Shown here: positions 11,266 through 24,311 of the stretch, piece by piece
How the letters are laid out: each line of letters opens with the position of its first letter
Numbering within the stretch: position 1 is the first letter of the stretch
Source: Anagrus nilaparvatae
Taxonomy: Eukaryota; Arthropoda; Insecta; Hymenoptera; Mymaridae
Assembly (NCBI GenBank): GCA_022575985.1
Contig: JAKSXM010000007.1
Coordinates: 27,592,501-27,656,500 of the forward strand
Direction: 5' to 3'
DNA length: 64,000 nucleotides
Notes under the pieces: generated by a model
What the model was told of the DNA's origin: nothing
What the model saw: the letters and a program-made list of their open reading frames with translations, nothing else
The model's database searches: none
Made by a program: the position numbers and the translations under genes

Positions 11266-13100
11266 TGAACATGTATCATGTTAAAATTAATAAATATGCA
11301 TGTTTGTCAGACTATTCATTATTTAAAATGACTTACTAGTTTTGATATAAATCATATTTGCAAAAATTTAAAGTCCACTAATTAATTTTTATTTTTAAAA
11401 TAACATTTCTTTGAAATTTTTTGCAGTATACTTTGATATGTGCATATACGAACAAAATTCTTAACTGTTTGATTTTTTTTTCTTACGCTAACTTTCTTTT
11501 TTAATTATAAAATTTATAAAAGATCTTCTTTATTTATCTAGTGTCGAATTTTAGTGATATGTATTAGCAATTCATTCTCCAAGTATAAGGGATCTTATAT
11601 ATATATATATTGAATTTGTTCAAAAATTTAAACAATGGTATATTCTTAACCAGCTCGCAGAAATTTTTATTTTGTTGAATACGATGGTTTACAGCCGATT
11701 TTAAGCTAACGAAAATTCACGAACGAATGCAGAGAAAATGCAAAGCTCAAACCCCAAATTTTGCCCTATTATTTAAAAGATAGTTTTCTATGAAAGATAG
11801 GGTTAGAAATACTACCCATCCAGGTTAGAAAATCTTACTTTTATGCCCTAGATTTGTAAAAGAATAAAAAGTAAAAGTACTAATATATTTGCCCATATAC
11901 ACATGGAAATCTGAGGATGAATATAAATAGCAAATATATATAAATAGCATATATAAATAATAGGAAGAACAATTTAGAATTTGTTGATGAGAAAGATAGT
12001 ATGCGTAGATGATAAAGTGTTTTGAATGAATTGATATACCGGCCACTAGAGTAATCGTTGGTATACATTATAAAGTGTGTAATATCATAATAAACGCATA
12101 ACATATTTGGATCTTGTATTGTAATTTAGTACTGATTTCAATTGATAAATTGACTTTTATAGAATACTTTATTTGAATAAAAATTGAATCTTTTGGTGCT
12201 GTAAATGAAATTAAAAATTTTATTCAATATTTTATTGTTTTTTATATCTCTAGTTTAATTATCTTTAAATTAAAATAAAAGTTTTGATATCATTTTAACA
12301 ATCAGTATAATAAGTGTATTTATAATGATAATAATAAATTGACTGCAATTATTCAATTTTTTATATTTATTGTACATAATTATATCTAGACTTTACCCCA
12401 TAAATAAAATCATCTATATTTCTCATGCTAATTTAAAATATATTTTCTTTATTGCAAGAAATTTTTTCCATCAAGAATTCTCTAGATCATGGATTGCATC
12501 TATTGAATATATTTTTCATAATCCTGATTAAAATAAAAGCAGGCATTAGTTATCATTTATTATTTTTAAAATATTCTACTAAAAAAAATGTCATAGAAGT
12601 GACAGAATTTCTATTTTCTGGTATTTTTTAAGCAAAAATCTGGCATGTACTACCAACAATAAGGTGGAACCCTATATTTTGCCCTGAAATATTTTTGAAA
12701 TTCTTATAATATAAATTCATATTTCATCAAATGCGTAAACCTTCGTATTCGGCGTAATACAACTTTATGTCACTTGTTTCAAAAAATATTATTTCTTTTT
12801 TCACACAGAATATTTACTTCCTGAAATCTTATATTTTCTGGTTGACAACAGGTTTTCTTTATATCTTTAGTCTTTAAACACATTTAAAGTCTTTTGTAAA
12901 TATTATGCCTTGTTTTTGATAAAAATAAAAACTAACAAATCAATCATTTATCAAATAAATCATCAGGACGAAGGTGAAAATGTTGGTAAAGCACAAAGTT
13001 TTCTTTATTTTTATACCAGTTGCTTTTTAAGGGTTAAGTTAAATTAAAATTTTCTCCTGTAAATTGCTAAAAATAAAAATATTTTGGGAAAATCAGAAAA
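11266..13100. other. AT-rich intergenic stretch
   Basis: No gene recognised. A short TA dinucleotide run sits at about 11597-11610. Overlapping minus-strand frames of 73-74 codons at 11825-12104 show no family signature and look like chance ORFs. Confidence 0.5.
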
Positions 13101-13106
13101 AAAGTT

Positions 13107-13164
13107 TTCTGGGCCCGAAAGCACGTATTTCCTGGTCACTACGCGTCCAGCAAAGACGTGTTTT
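13107..13164 (-). repeat. Solo copy of the CCAGAAA/ACGCGTC dispersed repeat
   Basis: The reverse complement of this block reads ACACGTCTTTGCTGGACGCG, then GACCAGGAAATACGTGC. It matches 53568-53615 (ACGCGTCTTTGCCGGACGCG, then GGCCGGGAAATACGTGC) with a few substitutions. It is one of four copies in the window of a dispersed repeat whose larger copies carry a 79-bp palindrome. Confidence 0.7.
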
Positions 13165-13602
13165 GCTAATTATAAGAACATTTTGTTTCCAGTAAGAGAG
13201 TAAAATTTAAATTGTCCTCTTTACCAATTTGCCCCAGCCTCAAATTTATTAATTTAATTTTTCTTAGTATTAAGACCATTTTTATCATCGAATTTAATAC
13301 TTAGAAAGATAAATTTAAGCGATACACTTTCAATGTTATAAAATAAAAATAAATTTTATAAATTAAAAAATAATTATTATATAAGAGAATATATTTCAAT
13401 TTGAGGATTTTTCATAAAAATTTAGTGTGCAAAATATACATCCTACTTACTGAAATACGTTTATTTTTGGTCAACATTAGAATAACATAATATTAAAAGA
13501 ATAATCCTATATTAGTACATCATCAAGTTGCTTCGGTTAAAATTTGCTTGAGTTTTCATGTATTATTGACTACGCTGAAAAAAACTCCGCTTGCAGCTTA
13601 TG

Positions 13603-13730
13603 GAATCCCGATCAGAATCAACCTCGGCATGTGGCGCGGCGTTAGCTAGATTCTACCTAGTTCTACCTAGAACTAGCAAGTGCCTAGCTAACGCCGCGCC
13701 ACATGCCGAGGTTGATTCTGATCGGGATTC
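13603..13730. repeat. Perfect 47-bp-arm snapback (inverted repeat)
   Basis: The left arm 13603-13649 is the exact reverse complement of the right arm 13684-13730 (47 of 47 bases by hand comparison), with a 34-base loop. The loop contains its own CTAGTTCT / AGAACTAG inverted pair. The arms are GC-rich (GGCGCGGCGTTAGC), in sharp contrast to the AT-rich flanks. No ORF. It could be a young snapback transposon or the template of a long hairpin RNA. Confidence 0.85.
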
Positions 13731-13854
13731 TGCTAGTATAAGTAGTATATAAATCCCTCATTTAAGATATGTGCGCAGTAATACGATACAAAAAATTACA
13801 AAATTTAAAAAAAAAAAATTATAATGCAATTGTTTGGGTTCATAGTGCTAGGGC

Positions 13855-14530
13855 CCCGGAATTTCGGATATGTTGTAGATTTTATCATTCTGAATAAAAG
13901 TCTCTATGGGCATTAAGCTCAAAATTCTCAACTTTGGTGCTACGGAGCTTAAAAGCTCCACCATAGCAATATCGCTTAAAAACCTGTTTTCTTTTATTTT
14001 TAAAGTTTACCTTTACCTTTATGTTTTTGAGGTCGCTGATTCCAAAACTGATCAGATGTCAAATTGACATTAGAAGAAAGATGTATAAAAAACTTGAAGG
14101 AAAAAATTGTCAAATCATTGTTACAAGTTTTTTGAATTCTTTTGTCAATTTAACAGCTAGTTGACAGCTCAAAAACATAAAGATATATTTTTTAAAATTT
14201 CTGGTAAAATTCATTACTTCAAAAAAAAAAATTAATTTTATATTTTTAATAGTTTTTGTTTTTTAAATAATTAAACGGTGTCTAGATAAGGTGTATTAGG
14301 TGTCTACTGACGAGCCAACCTAATATACTATGGCGAAACACTGTACGTGATCATTACGTTGTTAAATTAACCATTTTTGGTTAATTTAAAAAAAATCTTA
14401 TAAAGATATACTCTAAAAACAAAAGAAAAACGGCTTTTAAGCTCCGTAGCCGCCAAAGTTGAGACTTTTGAGCTTTGTGTCCAGGGAGATTTTTGTTCAG
14501 AATGATAAAATCTACATATCCAAAATTCAG
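13855..14530. mobile_element. Foldback element with about 100-150 bp inverted arms
   Basis: The arms at about 13855-14010 and 14385-14530 are inverted copies. Examples are TTTTATCATTCTGAATAAAA against TTTGTTCAGAATGATAAAAT, and TACGGAGCTTAAAAGC against GCTTTTAAGCTCCGTAG. The interior holds a second, shorter inverted pair built on TTTTTGAGG/CTCAAAAACATAAA. A minus-strand ORF of 88 codons at 14367-14633 is simply the right arm read through and is not a gene. Confidence 0.7.
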
Positions 14531-14786
14531 CCAATTTAGCTAAACGGCACAATCCTATACTTTTGTGTGGGGTCCTTTGATTTTGAGAATTTGCTTGAAT
14601 TAGTGTAAACCTGAACACCTTTTTCGTAATCACTTTTTTTTACTGAAAGGCCCATAATTTTCCAATAAATGATTGAGTTTATTGGGCCGGTAACTACGCA
14701 TATGAAATCCTTTTTTACTGAGAATGGTCAAGTTGCCCACAATTTTAAGTTTAATTTTATTTTCAATTCATGTTTATTGCTTTTAA

Positions 14787-15006
14787 AACATTTTTATTTG
14801 TTACTTATGTTTTTTAGGTCCCTGAATATAAATAAGTTAAAATGTTTAATCTAAAAGGTTCTAGTTGTCCACAATAGAAAACATTGAAAAAACCAACAAC
14901 AAAAAATTATCTAAAGTTGCTCATTAGGGTAACTAGTGCATTTTAGGTCTTTTATTTTATTTATATTCAGGGAGCCAAAAAACAATAGTAACAGATAAAA
15001 ATATAT
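14787..15006. repeat. Inverted repeat, about 55-bp arms
   Basis: Left arm 14787-14843 and right arm 14940-15006 are inverted copies centred on CCCTGAATATAAATAA, extending through a TTTGTTAC/TCTGTTAC block. Probable small foldback transposon; no target duplication identified. Confidence 0.55.
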
Positions 15007-15111
15007 AAAGGATTTTACATTCGTATTCATCGACCTAAAAAAATAAATATTGATTAGAAAATTTTATGGACCTATCAACAAAAAATTCTACATTAAGATC
15101 GCGGTCCCGGG

Positions 15112-15180
15112 TCCAGAAAAGTAAAAAATGAGTGATCGGAAAATAAGTTATTTCTGTCCACTGACCAGAAAAACAGATTA
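15112..15180 (+). repeat. Deletion copy of the CCAGAAA dispersed repeat
   Basis: This block starts GTCCAGAAAAGTAAAAAATG and ends TTTCTGTCCACTGACCAGAA. The first part matches the outer border of the palindrome-bearing copy at 52.1-52.2 kb and the second part matches 53602-53632. The 79-bp palindrome normally between them is missing. Confidence 0.55.
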
Positions 15181-15672
15181 CTTACATTTGTTTTAACGCA
15201 AATTTAAGCCTAAATTAGTTCAAGGGAAATATTTTAAAAGATGTGAAAAGAATATTCAGTATCAAAAATTCCTTATTATTCCTCAAAGTTCAATAACCTT
15301 GCTTGTTGTAAGTGCTTTACATTTTAATTATTGCATATTTTTTTCAAAAAAATATTAAAAAATTAAGATTTTTTGCCTATGTATTAAATGATACTTAAAA
15401 CAGTTAGACATTACAATAATTAATGACATTAAAATATTTGATTGACGAAAATTTTATAAATAGATATAATTAAGAAAGAAAAAAAAATGGTCCATTTTGA
15501 AGAAATAGTTTGCGCTCTCTGTAGGGCTGAAATATAAGAGAAATAAAATAAATGGTTATCCTCATTTTTTTTCATCATCATAATGATCGTCATCTTTTTT
15601 CTTCTCTTATTTTTTTTGATATTTCATTTTATAAATGCAACGCGCGTCTCGTATATTAGAAATTAAATTTGA

Positions 15673-15760
15673 CCAATCATTTGACTGTTAGTAAAGAATA
15701 ACCAATTATACTCATGAACCGACTATATTAAGCCAATCAAGGCTAGTTTATCATTCAGTC
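15673..15760 (+). promoter_or_regulatory. Candidate RNA polymerase II promoter (three CCAAT boxes, TATA, Inr)
   Basis: CCAAT pentamers occur at 15673, 15702 and 15733, a TATATTAA box starts at 15724, and an arthropod Inr (TTCAGT) has its A at 15757, about 33 bases from the TATA start. That spacing is close to the usual 30-31. No protein ORF follows. A good donor (AA|GTAAGT) ends a putative noncoding first exon at 16055. The only recognised transcript product downstream on this strand is mir-252, so this may be its primary-transcript promoter. The match is by eye and the link is inference. Confidence 0.4.
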
Positions 15761-16055
15761 GAGTATCTACCCTCGTGCTTCGTGTTTTAAAGCTTCTCTT
15801 CTACCAAATTTATTTTCATTAAATAAATATTTTTTTATCTTTCTATCGAGTAATTGATATAAATAACTTTGAAAAAATAATAATTTTGTTCTGTTTTTTT
15901 ATTTTTGTACAAAGTGTAAAAAACAAACGTACGTACTTAAATTAGCAAAATTTTCTCAATAAAATAACGAAATTCCATTGTTATTACGTATAGAAAATAC
16001 ATTTCTGTATGTATAGAAGCTGATTACAGACCACTTGAATAATTTACCAATTAAA

Positions 16056-19000
16056 GTAAGTTTTAATAACGTATAACTGTCATATTGGAATTTTTTATTT
16101 CTTCTCTTTCATTCTGTTATGTATCACTTGTTACTTATTTTTTTAATACTATACATTATTGCTTATCAAAATAAAAAAATTAATCAAATATGTAATCTCA
16201 AAAATATTTCAATTTGTGTGTGCAAGAGTAAAAAGGTCGTGTGATTTCCTGCTATTGTCAAAAATAAATGTCGAAAAAATAAAATAAGAAAAATTAATTA
16301 ATTAAAATATTTCTCATTCTAGCGACTATATAATATTATGTGAATCATAATTTATGTCAATGATCACGCCCAAAATAAAAATGCCTTTGTGTGCGTATAG
16401 GTCCATTTTAATATCAACTTCCGGATGAATAAATATTATTATCAATTCATTGTTTTTCTTTGTTGAACCAACTTTTTTATGCTCATTTAGTGATATAATT
16501 TTCCCGCCTTTTTGAACTTACCAAATAAAAATTTTTCGCATTTTCTTAACATTTCGAGTCTTAAAATTTGTGTTAATAAAAAAAAGTTTATAGTGTAATG
16601 ATTTATTTTATGTATTTTATATTTGTAAATGCCGTAATAAGAAATATACAAAACACATGTTTTTATTCTAAATTTATGTATATGTTATTCGCAAAACTCG
16701 AAAGTCCGAGCCAGAAATTTACTGAAAACTTAATTTAATAGAAAAAGTTTAAAATTATGCCAGTACTGAATCGAAATGGAGTTTCTAGAAAAAATTACTT
16801 TTAAAGTATAAAGTCAATTTTTTCGCAGAAATTTACCAAAATGATTTCAATAATTTTCGCAATAACTTTAAAAATAAAACTAAAATTTACAAAATAGATA
16901 ACACAAGAATGGAAATATAATTTGTTCGAAAATGAAATAAAAAAGATTTTTTCTTTAAAATATTTTTCAAATGAAAAATTCAAACTATAATTCTAGTATT
17001 CGAGTATAGCCAATAACATGTACATTTATTTAATTTATCTTCTTTGGCTTTTTGACCCCTAACTCAAATATATTACGATAATGTTTGCTGCGAAAGTATA
17101 ATAACACACATATATATTTTTTTATTTAATTAATTTTTGGTTGTTTACTTGCAAACAAATAAAATAATATTAACATAAATTTATCATTTTTATAAGAATC
17201 TAATGCCTATTATCGAACTTAATATTGTACACAGATAAAGGCATATCTGAATAACCTAAATTAAAATTTAATTCTTTAAAAACAAATATTTTTATCAACA
17301 AATAATGGAAAATATAAATTTTTTATAAAAAATATAAAAGTAAACAAAATTTTATGAAGAAATAAATTTTACTAAAAATGTGTATAAATTAAAAAAAAAA
17401 TTATTCTCTAAAACTATGAGGTTCTGGATTCTGTATAATACAAACCATGTTTCCGATCATTAAAAAGATTGTATTTTTGATAAATTGAGTTTTTATGAAA
17501 AAAGACTACAGAACGTTATTCAAAAATAAAAAAGTCTGTGAATGATATTTTAAATTTGATTATCTGGTTTTATATAAAAATATTTTTAAAGTTACGGATA
17601 TGCAACTTATTTATAACAGAGAAAAGTCTTTTCTCTTTCGAGAAACAGTGAAAATTTTATAATTTTAATTTAAATTAAAACTTAAGTTGTTCACTGAAAT
17701 TAATAACATAGAAATAAGTCAAATTCCAGAATTCAAATTCCTTCAGCCAGTTAATAGAAAAGTCGTAAAAATGATTTTAATAAGTTTTTTAATGCTTGAT
17801 GGCCAGTTTCTAGGAAGTTGTCTGCTAAATTAAAAAAAATAAATCTTTTTAACAAAATTCGTTCATAAAAAGCAATGAAATTAAGCTTTTGACTTTGCTA
17901 AATTTTGCCTAGTTCATTTAAATTGCCTGTCCCAAGAGTGTAACCCGACTTCTTAGAAATATTTATTTCATGGGTGTAGATGATTCATACTTGAAAATAT
18001 TGCAAACCAATAATCGTAGTTTTTGTTTCGTTGGCCTGTTGGCTTGTATTGAGAGAAATAATTTGAAACAAAATAAATTTTCTTGGTGTCTTTATATTAT
18101 ACAATGTGGAAGTAAGTACTTCAAATCGACAATAATAATAATAAAAAGCATGAGAGAAATTTATCAGATTAACAATAATTAGTTTCAATTAAAATTTTTT
18201 CTTTCTAAAAAAGGTTCGTTCCTTGTATTATATAAATACCCGCGTCTTTTGTCATATGGAAGAATAATTTTTTTTTGTTGAAATTAAATTTTATATACAA
18301 TAATAATAAAATAAAAATATTCTTTTTTATAAGAGAAAAATAGATTAATGACGTTACTTGGCATAAATATTATACAGCGAGTGTTTCATACAGAATGTGG
18401 GTGAAAACAGAGAATCCCATTCAAGAGGAAATATTCAATGAAAAAAAGATCGTGTCTTCATCTTTAAAATGCCGATTTATTCATTTTATATTGCCTTTTT
18501 TATTCTGCATAAAAGAAATATTTTATTTCAATGTGACTTATACTAAATATATCTTTTAAACAATTTTTTTCCCTCTAACCATGATTAAATCGCCTGCCGG
18601 TATTCATTTTTTTTTTAAAGCTTTAGATACGAAATTTTTAATCAGTTTATTTATGCTTGATAAAAGGATTTCTTAAAATTATATTCTTTTTATAGAAAAC
18701 GATAAAGGGATAAAATTTTTACAGATTGTAAGCTTCAATAGTTACAATCTCTATTTTTACAAATATTTGAGCTTTTTTTAATTTTATGGTCAAAAAGTTT
18801 ATTTTAGTTGCACATTAGTCTGTCAGTTTAAAAATAAATACAGCAATTTTTGATAAGTGGGAAAAAAGGGTGAAAATTGTAGGTAATTTAATTATTTCTA
18901 TAAGCACTGCCACTGATGTGAGACATAACTTTTATACGGATCAAATTTTTAACTTCATAAAGAAACCATGTTCATTTCTTATACTTGGTAGCAATACTTA

Positions 19001-21830
19001 GGAGATAAACCTAAGTTTACTTTAAATGAATAAATTACTGACAAAAACGGTCTGGTCAATTTTAGGCCAAAATAATATTTTATTTATAATTTATTAGCCT
19101 ACGTTTGACAATGTATAATCAAGTTCATAAGTATTTTTTAATCTATAATTTTTGGAATCGAATTTTTTTTACTGAATTGCAATTAGTTTAACCTGCTGAT
19201 TAAATACCTAAGATTTTTTTTTATTTTAAACGATTGCAAATGGCTTGAAACGTAAAGAAAATTAAAAAAAAAATGAGTTTCGAAAGTGCGAGCACAGCAG
19301 CATGGTGCGACTTAAAAAAAAAGATTTTTAAACACTTTTATTTAAATTTTATCTCTTTTGCAACCATATAATAGAAAAAAATATTTTGGCTACCAAAACC
19401 GGAATTCTGATAGCAGCAACCGGATTTTGGTTTCCAAGTACTGCAAGTACGCAGCACACTTTTTTCAAGCTCAAATATCAAAGGGGTAGCTTAACTTTTT
19501 TTTTTAATCAAGGTGCCATTAATATTAACAATAATAACAAGTTTTTAAATGTTTCACGTATTTTTAGTCTCTAGTCGCTGAACAATACAATTACAATGGT
19601 TACATCCATTTACAATGCCCAATGTTGAGATATCAGCGATTTGTACATGCTAATTGTCAAAAAAATGTATAAACCTTCTAAATTCTTTTCAGTGACAAAA
19701 AAAAGAAATATAAAATCCAGTCCAATGTTTATTCATCATTTTAAAGTTTTGCATTTCGTAAATTTTTTTTTCTCCTATAATATTATATCAAATTTTTTTA
19801 GTGATGGGAAAAAGTGAATTCGATATTTTTGAATTTAGCAAATTTAAAATTTTCTATTTTAACTTAAGTCCTGTGAGAATATTTGTAAATTTTGTTAATA
19901 ATTTTTATTATTTAAAACGAGAGGTAAAACTTAGGCATTTGGAGTTTGAAACAATAAGGTAGTTCTCAAAATTTTCATGCAAAACAGACTTAATATTAGA
20001 TTAAAACTAGAAAAATTTTCTTTAAATATTTAAAAAGTTGAAATAGGATATGAAAAAATTACGTATACAGACACATTTGATCTCTTAATTACATTTAATG
20101 GCTAGATTAAATTATTAAAAGAGAGCTGTTTATTATGGTAGACGTACATGTAAAGAGCAGAGTATGAAATAAGTTTTTTGAACTCTAGCATCAAGCATAT
20201 TATAATATGATTCAACCTTAAATAATTCAAGTATATTCTCTGTTTTATTAACAATAGAGGATTGTACAAAAAAAATGACTATTATATGGCGAGAAAGATT
20301 GTATTATAGTTATTTAAATGATTATCTCAATTTTAATTGATTATTAAAAAAATTTACTTATACTTTTTATTGAATCATTTGATTTAACTTTAGTTTTATT
20401 AGTGAATGAAAAAATTCTTTGCGCTTATTTAACTAATTATTTATTAAAAGTTTTTGCAGAAACATAAATTATGCTATTATATTCTAGGGCAGACAGCTCT
20501 CAGCATCAATTTTTTGCAAAAAATAATTCATTTTAACTTGGAGATAAGTAATTTCCTGTTTCATTACAACATTCAAATAATTTACTCTTTTTGTTAAAAA
20601 CTCCTAAGTAGCTTTAAAAATATTGCTCTTGCTTATCATTTAAAACGTGCTTGAATTTTGTGGAAAAAAATCTGCAGTTAGTATGAATGTTCTTTAAATT
20701 TAATTTTGTTACAAAGTACTATTTAAAAAAATGTAAAAAATCCTTTATTTTTCAATTTTAGCAAAAGATCGCTTTTATCAAAAATCAAGATCCTGTAACA
20801 ACTGCTTAGAAACTAATTAATTTTAAATGATCATTAGATAAACATGTAAGGGTATTTTTTGGTGTTAAAAGCCTAATATAAAATCTCAATTTCTCAATAA
20901 AATAATAAATTGTCAAATTGCAACTAAAATAATAATCTACAAGATGTAGAATTAGTCTTTCTTTCTCCAAAAGAAAAATTTTGAATAACTGTTTTATCAC
21001 CATTTGAATAACTATTTTGAACAAAATAAGTTATGAATTGACTAAATCATTATCTTTTCTATATAAGAAGCGGATTTAATGACATATATTATTCAAAAAG
21101 AAATAATTAAGCTGTGCAAGCGAATGCTCTATGATTAACAAAAATAAGTAGAAATAGATTATATTCAGTCAGACATGTTTTAAACGACAAAAAATTCCTT
21201 CACAATGATTGATGCAAAAAACAAAATTATAATTTTAGGTACATATGCACGATCATTGATGGAATGTTAGCTCTAAATTTAAGTGTCAGGCGATCATCAG
21301 GTAGTTTATTTCTCGTAAGCGGTCAGATAATATTATTCCCTATTTATAATACGAGGCAATTTATTTAATACTTACAAAGTATATTTTTAAATGTTCGTGT
21401 TGTAAAAAAAATGCGAAATATATTGGGTTGAAAATGCGTGGGCAAAAAATGAGAGCTTTTTATTAGGATTTCCTTTATTTTATACTTAACAAGATACTAT
21501 AATTTGACATACACACACATACATACACCTTGTACTGATTTTTTTTATACTCAGTTTTTAGCCATTCTCTTTTTGTACGCTAATAATCCAATTGAAAACT
21601 TCCGGTACTGTAACATATTTAAGTACACTTTACGTTTTCTATTAAATAATGCACGAATGCATGCATAATGTAAGGCCTTTAACACCGAGATTGATTTATT
21701 AATTGAATTTTGCCTCTCTAATTTACTTCTTTTTTTATTTAAATTTATTATTATTATATATGACATTTATTTTAATTGAATAATTAAACTTTTTATCTTG
21801 TTATTATATAGAAACCTTTTTTTTCCTTTC
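16056..21830. other. AT-rich stretch, possible pri-mir-252 intron
   Basis: No protein gene, RNA gene or clear transposon was recognised. Small frames (for example 17970-18188 on both strands) show no family features. A short inverted pair (ACCAAAACCGG / CCGGATTTTGGT) occurs at about 19391-19435. Confidence 0.4.
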
Positions 21831-21911
21831 AGGCTTTTTCTTAATCAAAAGAAACATTCTTTCACCGCAAAAAGAGAGGAAATGCATCATCAAATTATTA
21901 AATCCTGTCCT

Positions 21912-21993
21912 GTTCCTAAGTACTAGTGCCGCAGGAGTGACTATTCTGGTCTTGATTTTACCGTTCTCCTGCTGCTCAAGTGCTTATCAATGG
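21912..21993 (+). ncRNA. mir-252: mir-252 precursor hairpin
   Basis: Positions 21916-21937 agree with the mature miR-252-5p of flies as I remember it (CTAAGTACTAGTGCC followed by GCAGGAG). The opposite arm, 21968-21989 (CCTGCTGCTCAAGTGCTTA...), pairs with it through a bulged duplex typical of a microRNA precursor and matches miR-252-3p with small differences. The loop is about 30 bases. miR-252 is an ancient bilaterian/arthropod microRNA. A strong 3' splice site (pyrimidine run then CAG, exon from 21833) lies 80 bases upstream, so the hairpin is probably in an exon of a spliced noncoding transcript. Confidence 0.93.
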
Positions 21994-22411
21994 TTCGGGT
22001 CACTCAACGTAGTACTTGTGTAATTTTGTAATAGAAATGGTAACATGTATCTGCCTAAATACTTTTGTTTACAAAATCAAATTGTGCAAATTTTAAACAA
22101 CTTATATGTGAAAAAATTTTTTATGATTTTATGTAATATTTCAGTTCATATAATGTGCAAACTTCTAAAATATTTGGATAACTAAAAAAAATATTCACAT
22201 ATTTTGGGAAAAAAAAAACTATTTTCTAGGATAGGACGTCTTTTTTGTCCTTTATTTGTAAAACTATCTTGTAATTTTCAAGGTAAAGTATGGGGTTTGA
22301 ACTTCGCTCGTGTATACAGCCACATGCGAAGTCAAAACCAATATTTTGTCTCTTGTTTAAAAAATAGTTATTTTTTTTTATCATCTTATACAAAGGGAAG
22401 TGTCAACTGAA

Positions 22412-23313
22412 CTTTCAAGATAGGGTTTGGTAGTTGAAAAAATAATCCCTATATACTCAGTTTATCCTTTGGTTTATCTGAACAAGCCTCCTGAGCCTAA
22501 AAATCTTGAGGTACATGCTGAATATAGGGATTTTTAGGGTAACTATCAAATTATGTCGCTACATTGAAACTTAACCAAATGCCTTTCGTTTGGTATCATT
22601 TTTTTTTTGTATGAGAGCCTGTCTTGGATGATACTTTTGAACCCCGTAAACTGCGCTTTAGTATCAGTAATTCTCTCATCATTATATTTAATAAACCCTA
22701 TGCCTAATTATGGCCAAAAATACATTTTTAACTTGCTTTCAAAATCACAATTTTTTATGGAAACGGGTTTTGTAGATCTTAAAAATTTTGTACAAATTTC
22801 ATAGGTTCCCAAAAATTCTTTATTTGTTTGATATTTTTGTTTTTGTGAAATAATTCTACAAAGATAATGATAAAAATTTAATATTTTTATATATAATTGG
22901 GATTCTGACTTTAAATTATTGTTTAAAAAAAAAAAGAATTACAGAAAAGAGATGAGTAAACAGTTTTTGGAAACTTGAAGCTTATTCAAAATTTTTATGA
23001 CCTATTTTCATTAGAAATTGAAACATTGGGATCAATTTAAAGATTTGCCTGGCGTTCAGTTTATTGGCTATTGCAGAGAGACAATCAACGATAAAAAAAC
23101 GCAGTTTACAGGATTCAAAAGTAGACTCTTACGAAAAATGAGACCAACTGAAAGGTATTTGGTTAAGTTACAATGTATCGACGTTATTTAGAAGTTAGCC
23201 TAAAAAACCCTATTTTCAGCATGGACCCAAAGATTTGTAGGCTCAGGAGGCCCATTCAGATAAATTGAGGGTATGGGATTGTTTTTTTCAACTACCAAAA
23301 CCTATCCTGAAAA
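22412..23313. mobile_element. Foldback element, about 0.9 kb, 230-280 bp inverted arms
   Basis: Left arm about 22412-22690 and right arm about 23085-23313 are imperfect inverted copies. Both ends carry GGTTTGGTAGTTGAAAA (TTTTGGTAGTTGAAAA at the other end), and GCCTCCTGAGCCTA occurs in both. The inner part shares CTTAACCAAAT and GTAAACTGCG. A 65-codon plus-strand ORF at 22607 is arm sequence, not a gene. Confidence 0.65.
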
Positions 23314-23653
23314 GACTACTGCGGAAAAAGATATGCACGGCAGGCTTTAAACGATTTTAAATCGAAGTGCGAGTTCCTGAAAATGTTAAAAATGGAATCA
23401 ATTAAAAATATTTTTCCAAGTTGAATGCCGTAAAAATCAAAAAAATCCCCAGAGCCGTTTTTTTTCAGGTAAAAAACCATATTTATGTGGTTTTTTGTAT
23501 TTTACTCTACTTTTAAATTTTTTTATTCATACCATATAAATTTCAAAACCATTCTGCACCTTATAAAATGTATCTCTAAAGTTTAATTTTTCATTGTAAA
23601 GCATTAAAGTACACATATACTTGTATAATTTGATTTCGTTAAGCTGTGGATGG

Positions 23654-24120
23654 CTGAGAAGTTGTAATAAAAAGTCATTGGCAGATTGAGTCCCCCGATT
23701 TGACTCATTTTATGGACTCATTTTTATATAAATAAAATATGAACTCTCACAATTTTTTAGCCCTCTAAGTGCAAATCTGCCAATTTAAACCCAAATTACG
23801 AAATTTAAAATTTTGATTTTTTAATGAAATTTTTTAGAAATCTATAGACAAAAGCATTAAAAATAGTTTTTGGACATAATCCATAGTCAAATTTGCAACT
23901 GAATTCGAATTTGACATTAGTTTTTAAACATTTTTCCCCTAGATTTTTGGCCAAAATCGCAAAAATCTAAGTTTTGTAATTTGGGTTTAAATAGGCATAT
24001 TGCACGTAGGGGGCTGAAAAAGTGGGAGTGATATGTGTATAAAAATTGTGCACAAAATGAGTCAAATAGATGGATTCAATCTACTAATGACTTTTTATAC
24101 GGAATAATATAACTTCTCAG
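23654..24120. mobile_element. Foldback MITE, 467 bp, about 150-bp inverted arms
   Basis: The ends read CTGAGAAGTT...AAAAAGTCATT and the exact inverse AATGACTTTTT...AACTTCTCAG. Similarity continues inward through TTTGACTCATTTT and TTTAAACCCAAATTAC. There is no coding content. A clear target duplication is not visible at these borders. Confidence 0.7.
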
Positions 24121-24311
24121 TATATCTCGTTTTTTCATCTTTGAAAAATTAAAGGTATACTAAATTCGCGATAATGTGCTTCAATCTGCAAAAGACCTTA
24201 AAATTTGGTGAAATTCAATTCATTAAAATAATTTTTTCATTATACGCTGCAAAAAAGATCTACTTTCTTACTTTTGGGCGATCTTTTTTTCGCATTTAAT
24301 GAAAAACTATG

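Noticed and set aside
11825..12104. Two overlapping minus-strand ORFs rich in Tyr/Ile
   Set aside because: Composition is that of random AT-rich DNA and the two frames overlap each other.
13603..13730. Snapback as a CRISPR unit or bacterial-type terminator
   Set aside because: The genome is eukaryotic, there is only one inverted pair, no repeat-spacer array and no T-run.
21241..21350. Possible second microRNA near mir-252
   Set aside because: The stretch looks less AT-rich but no stem of microRNA length could be paired by eye.
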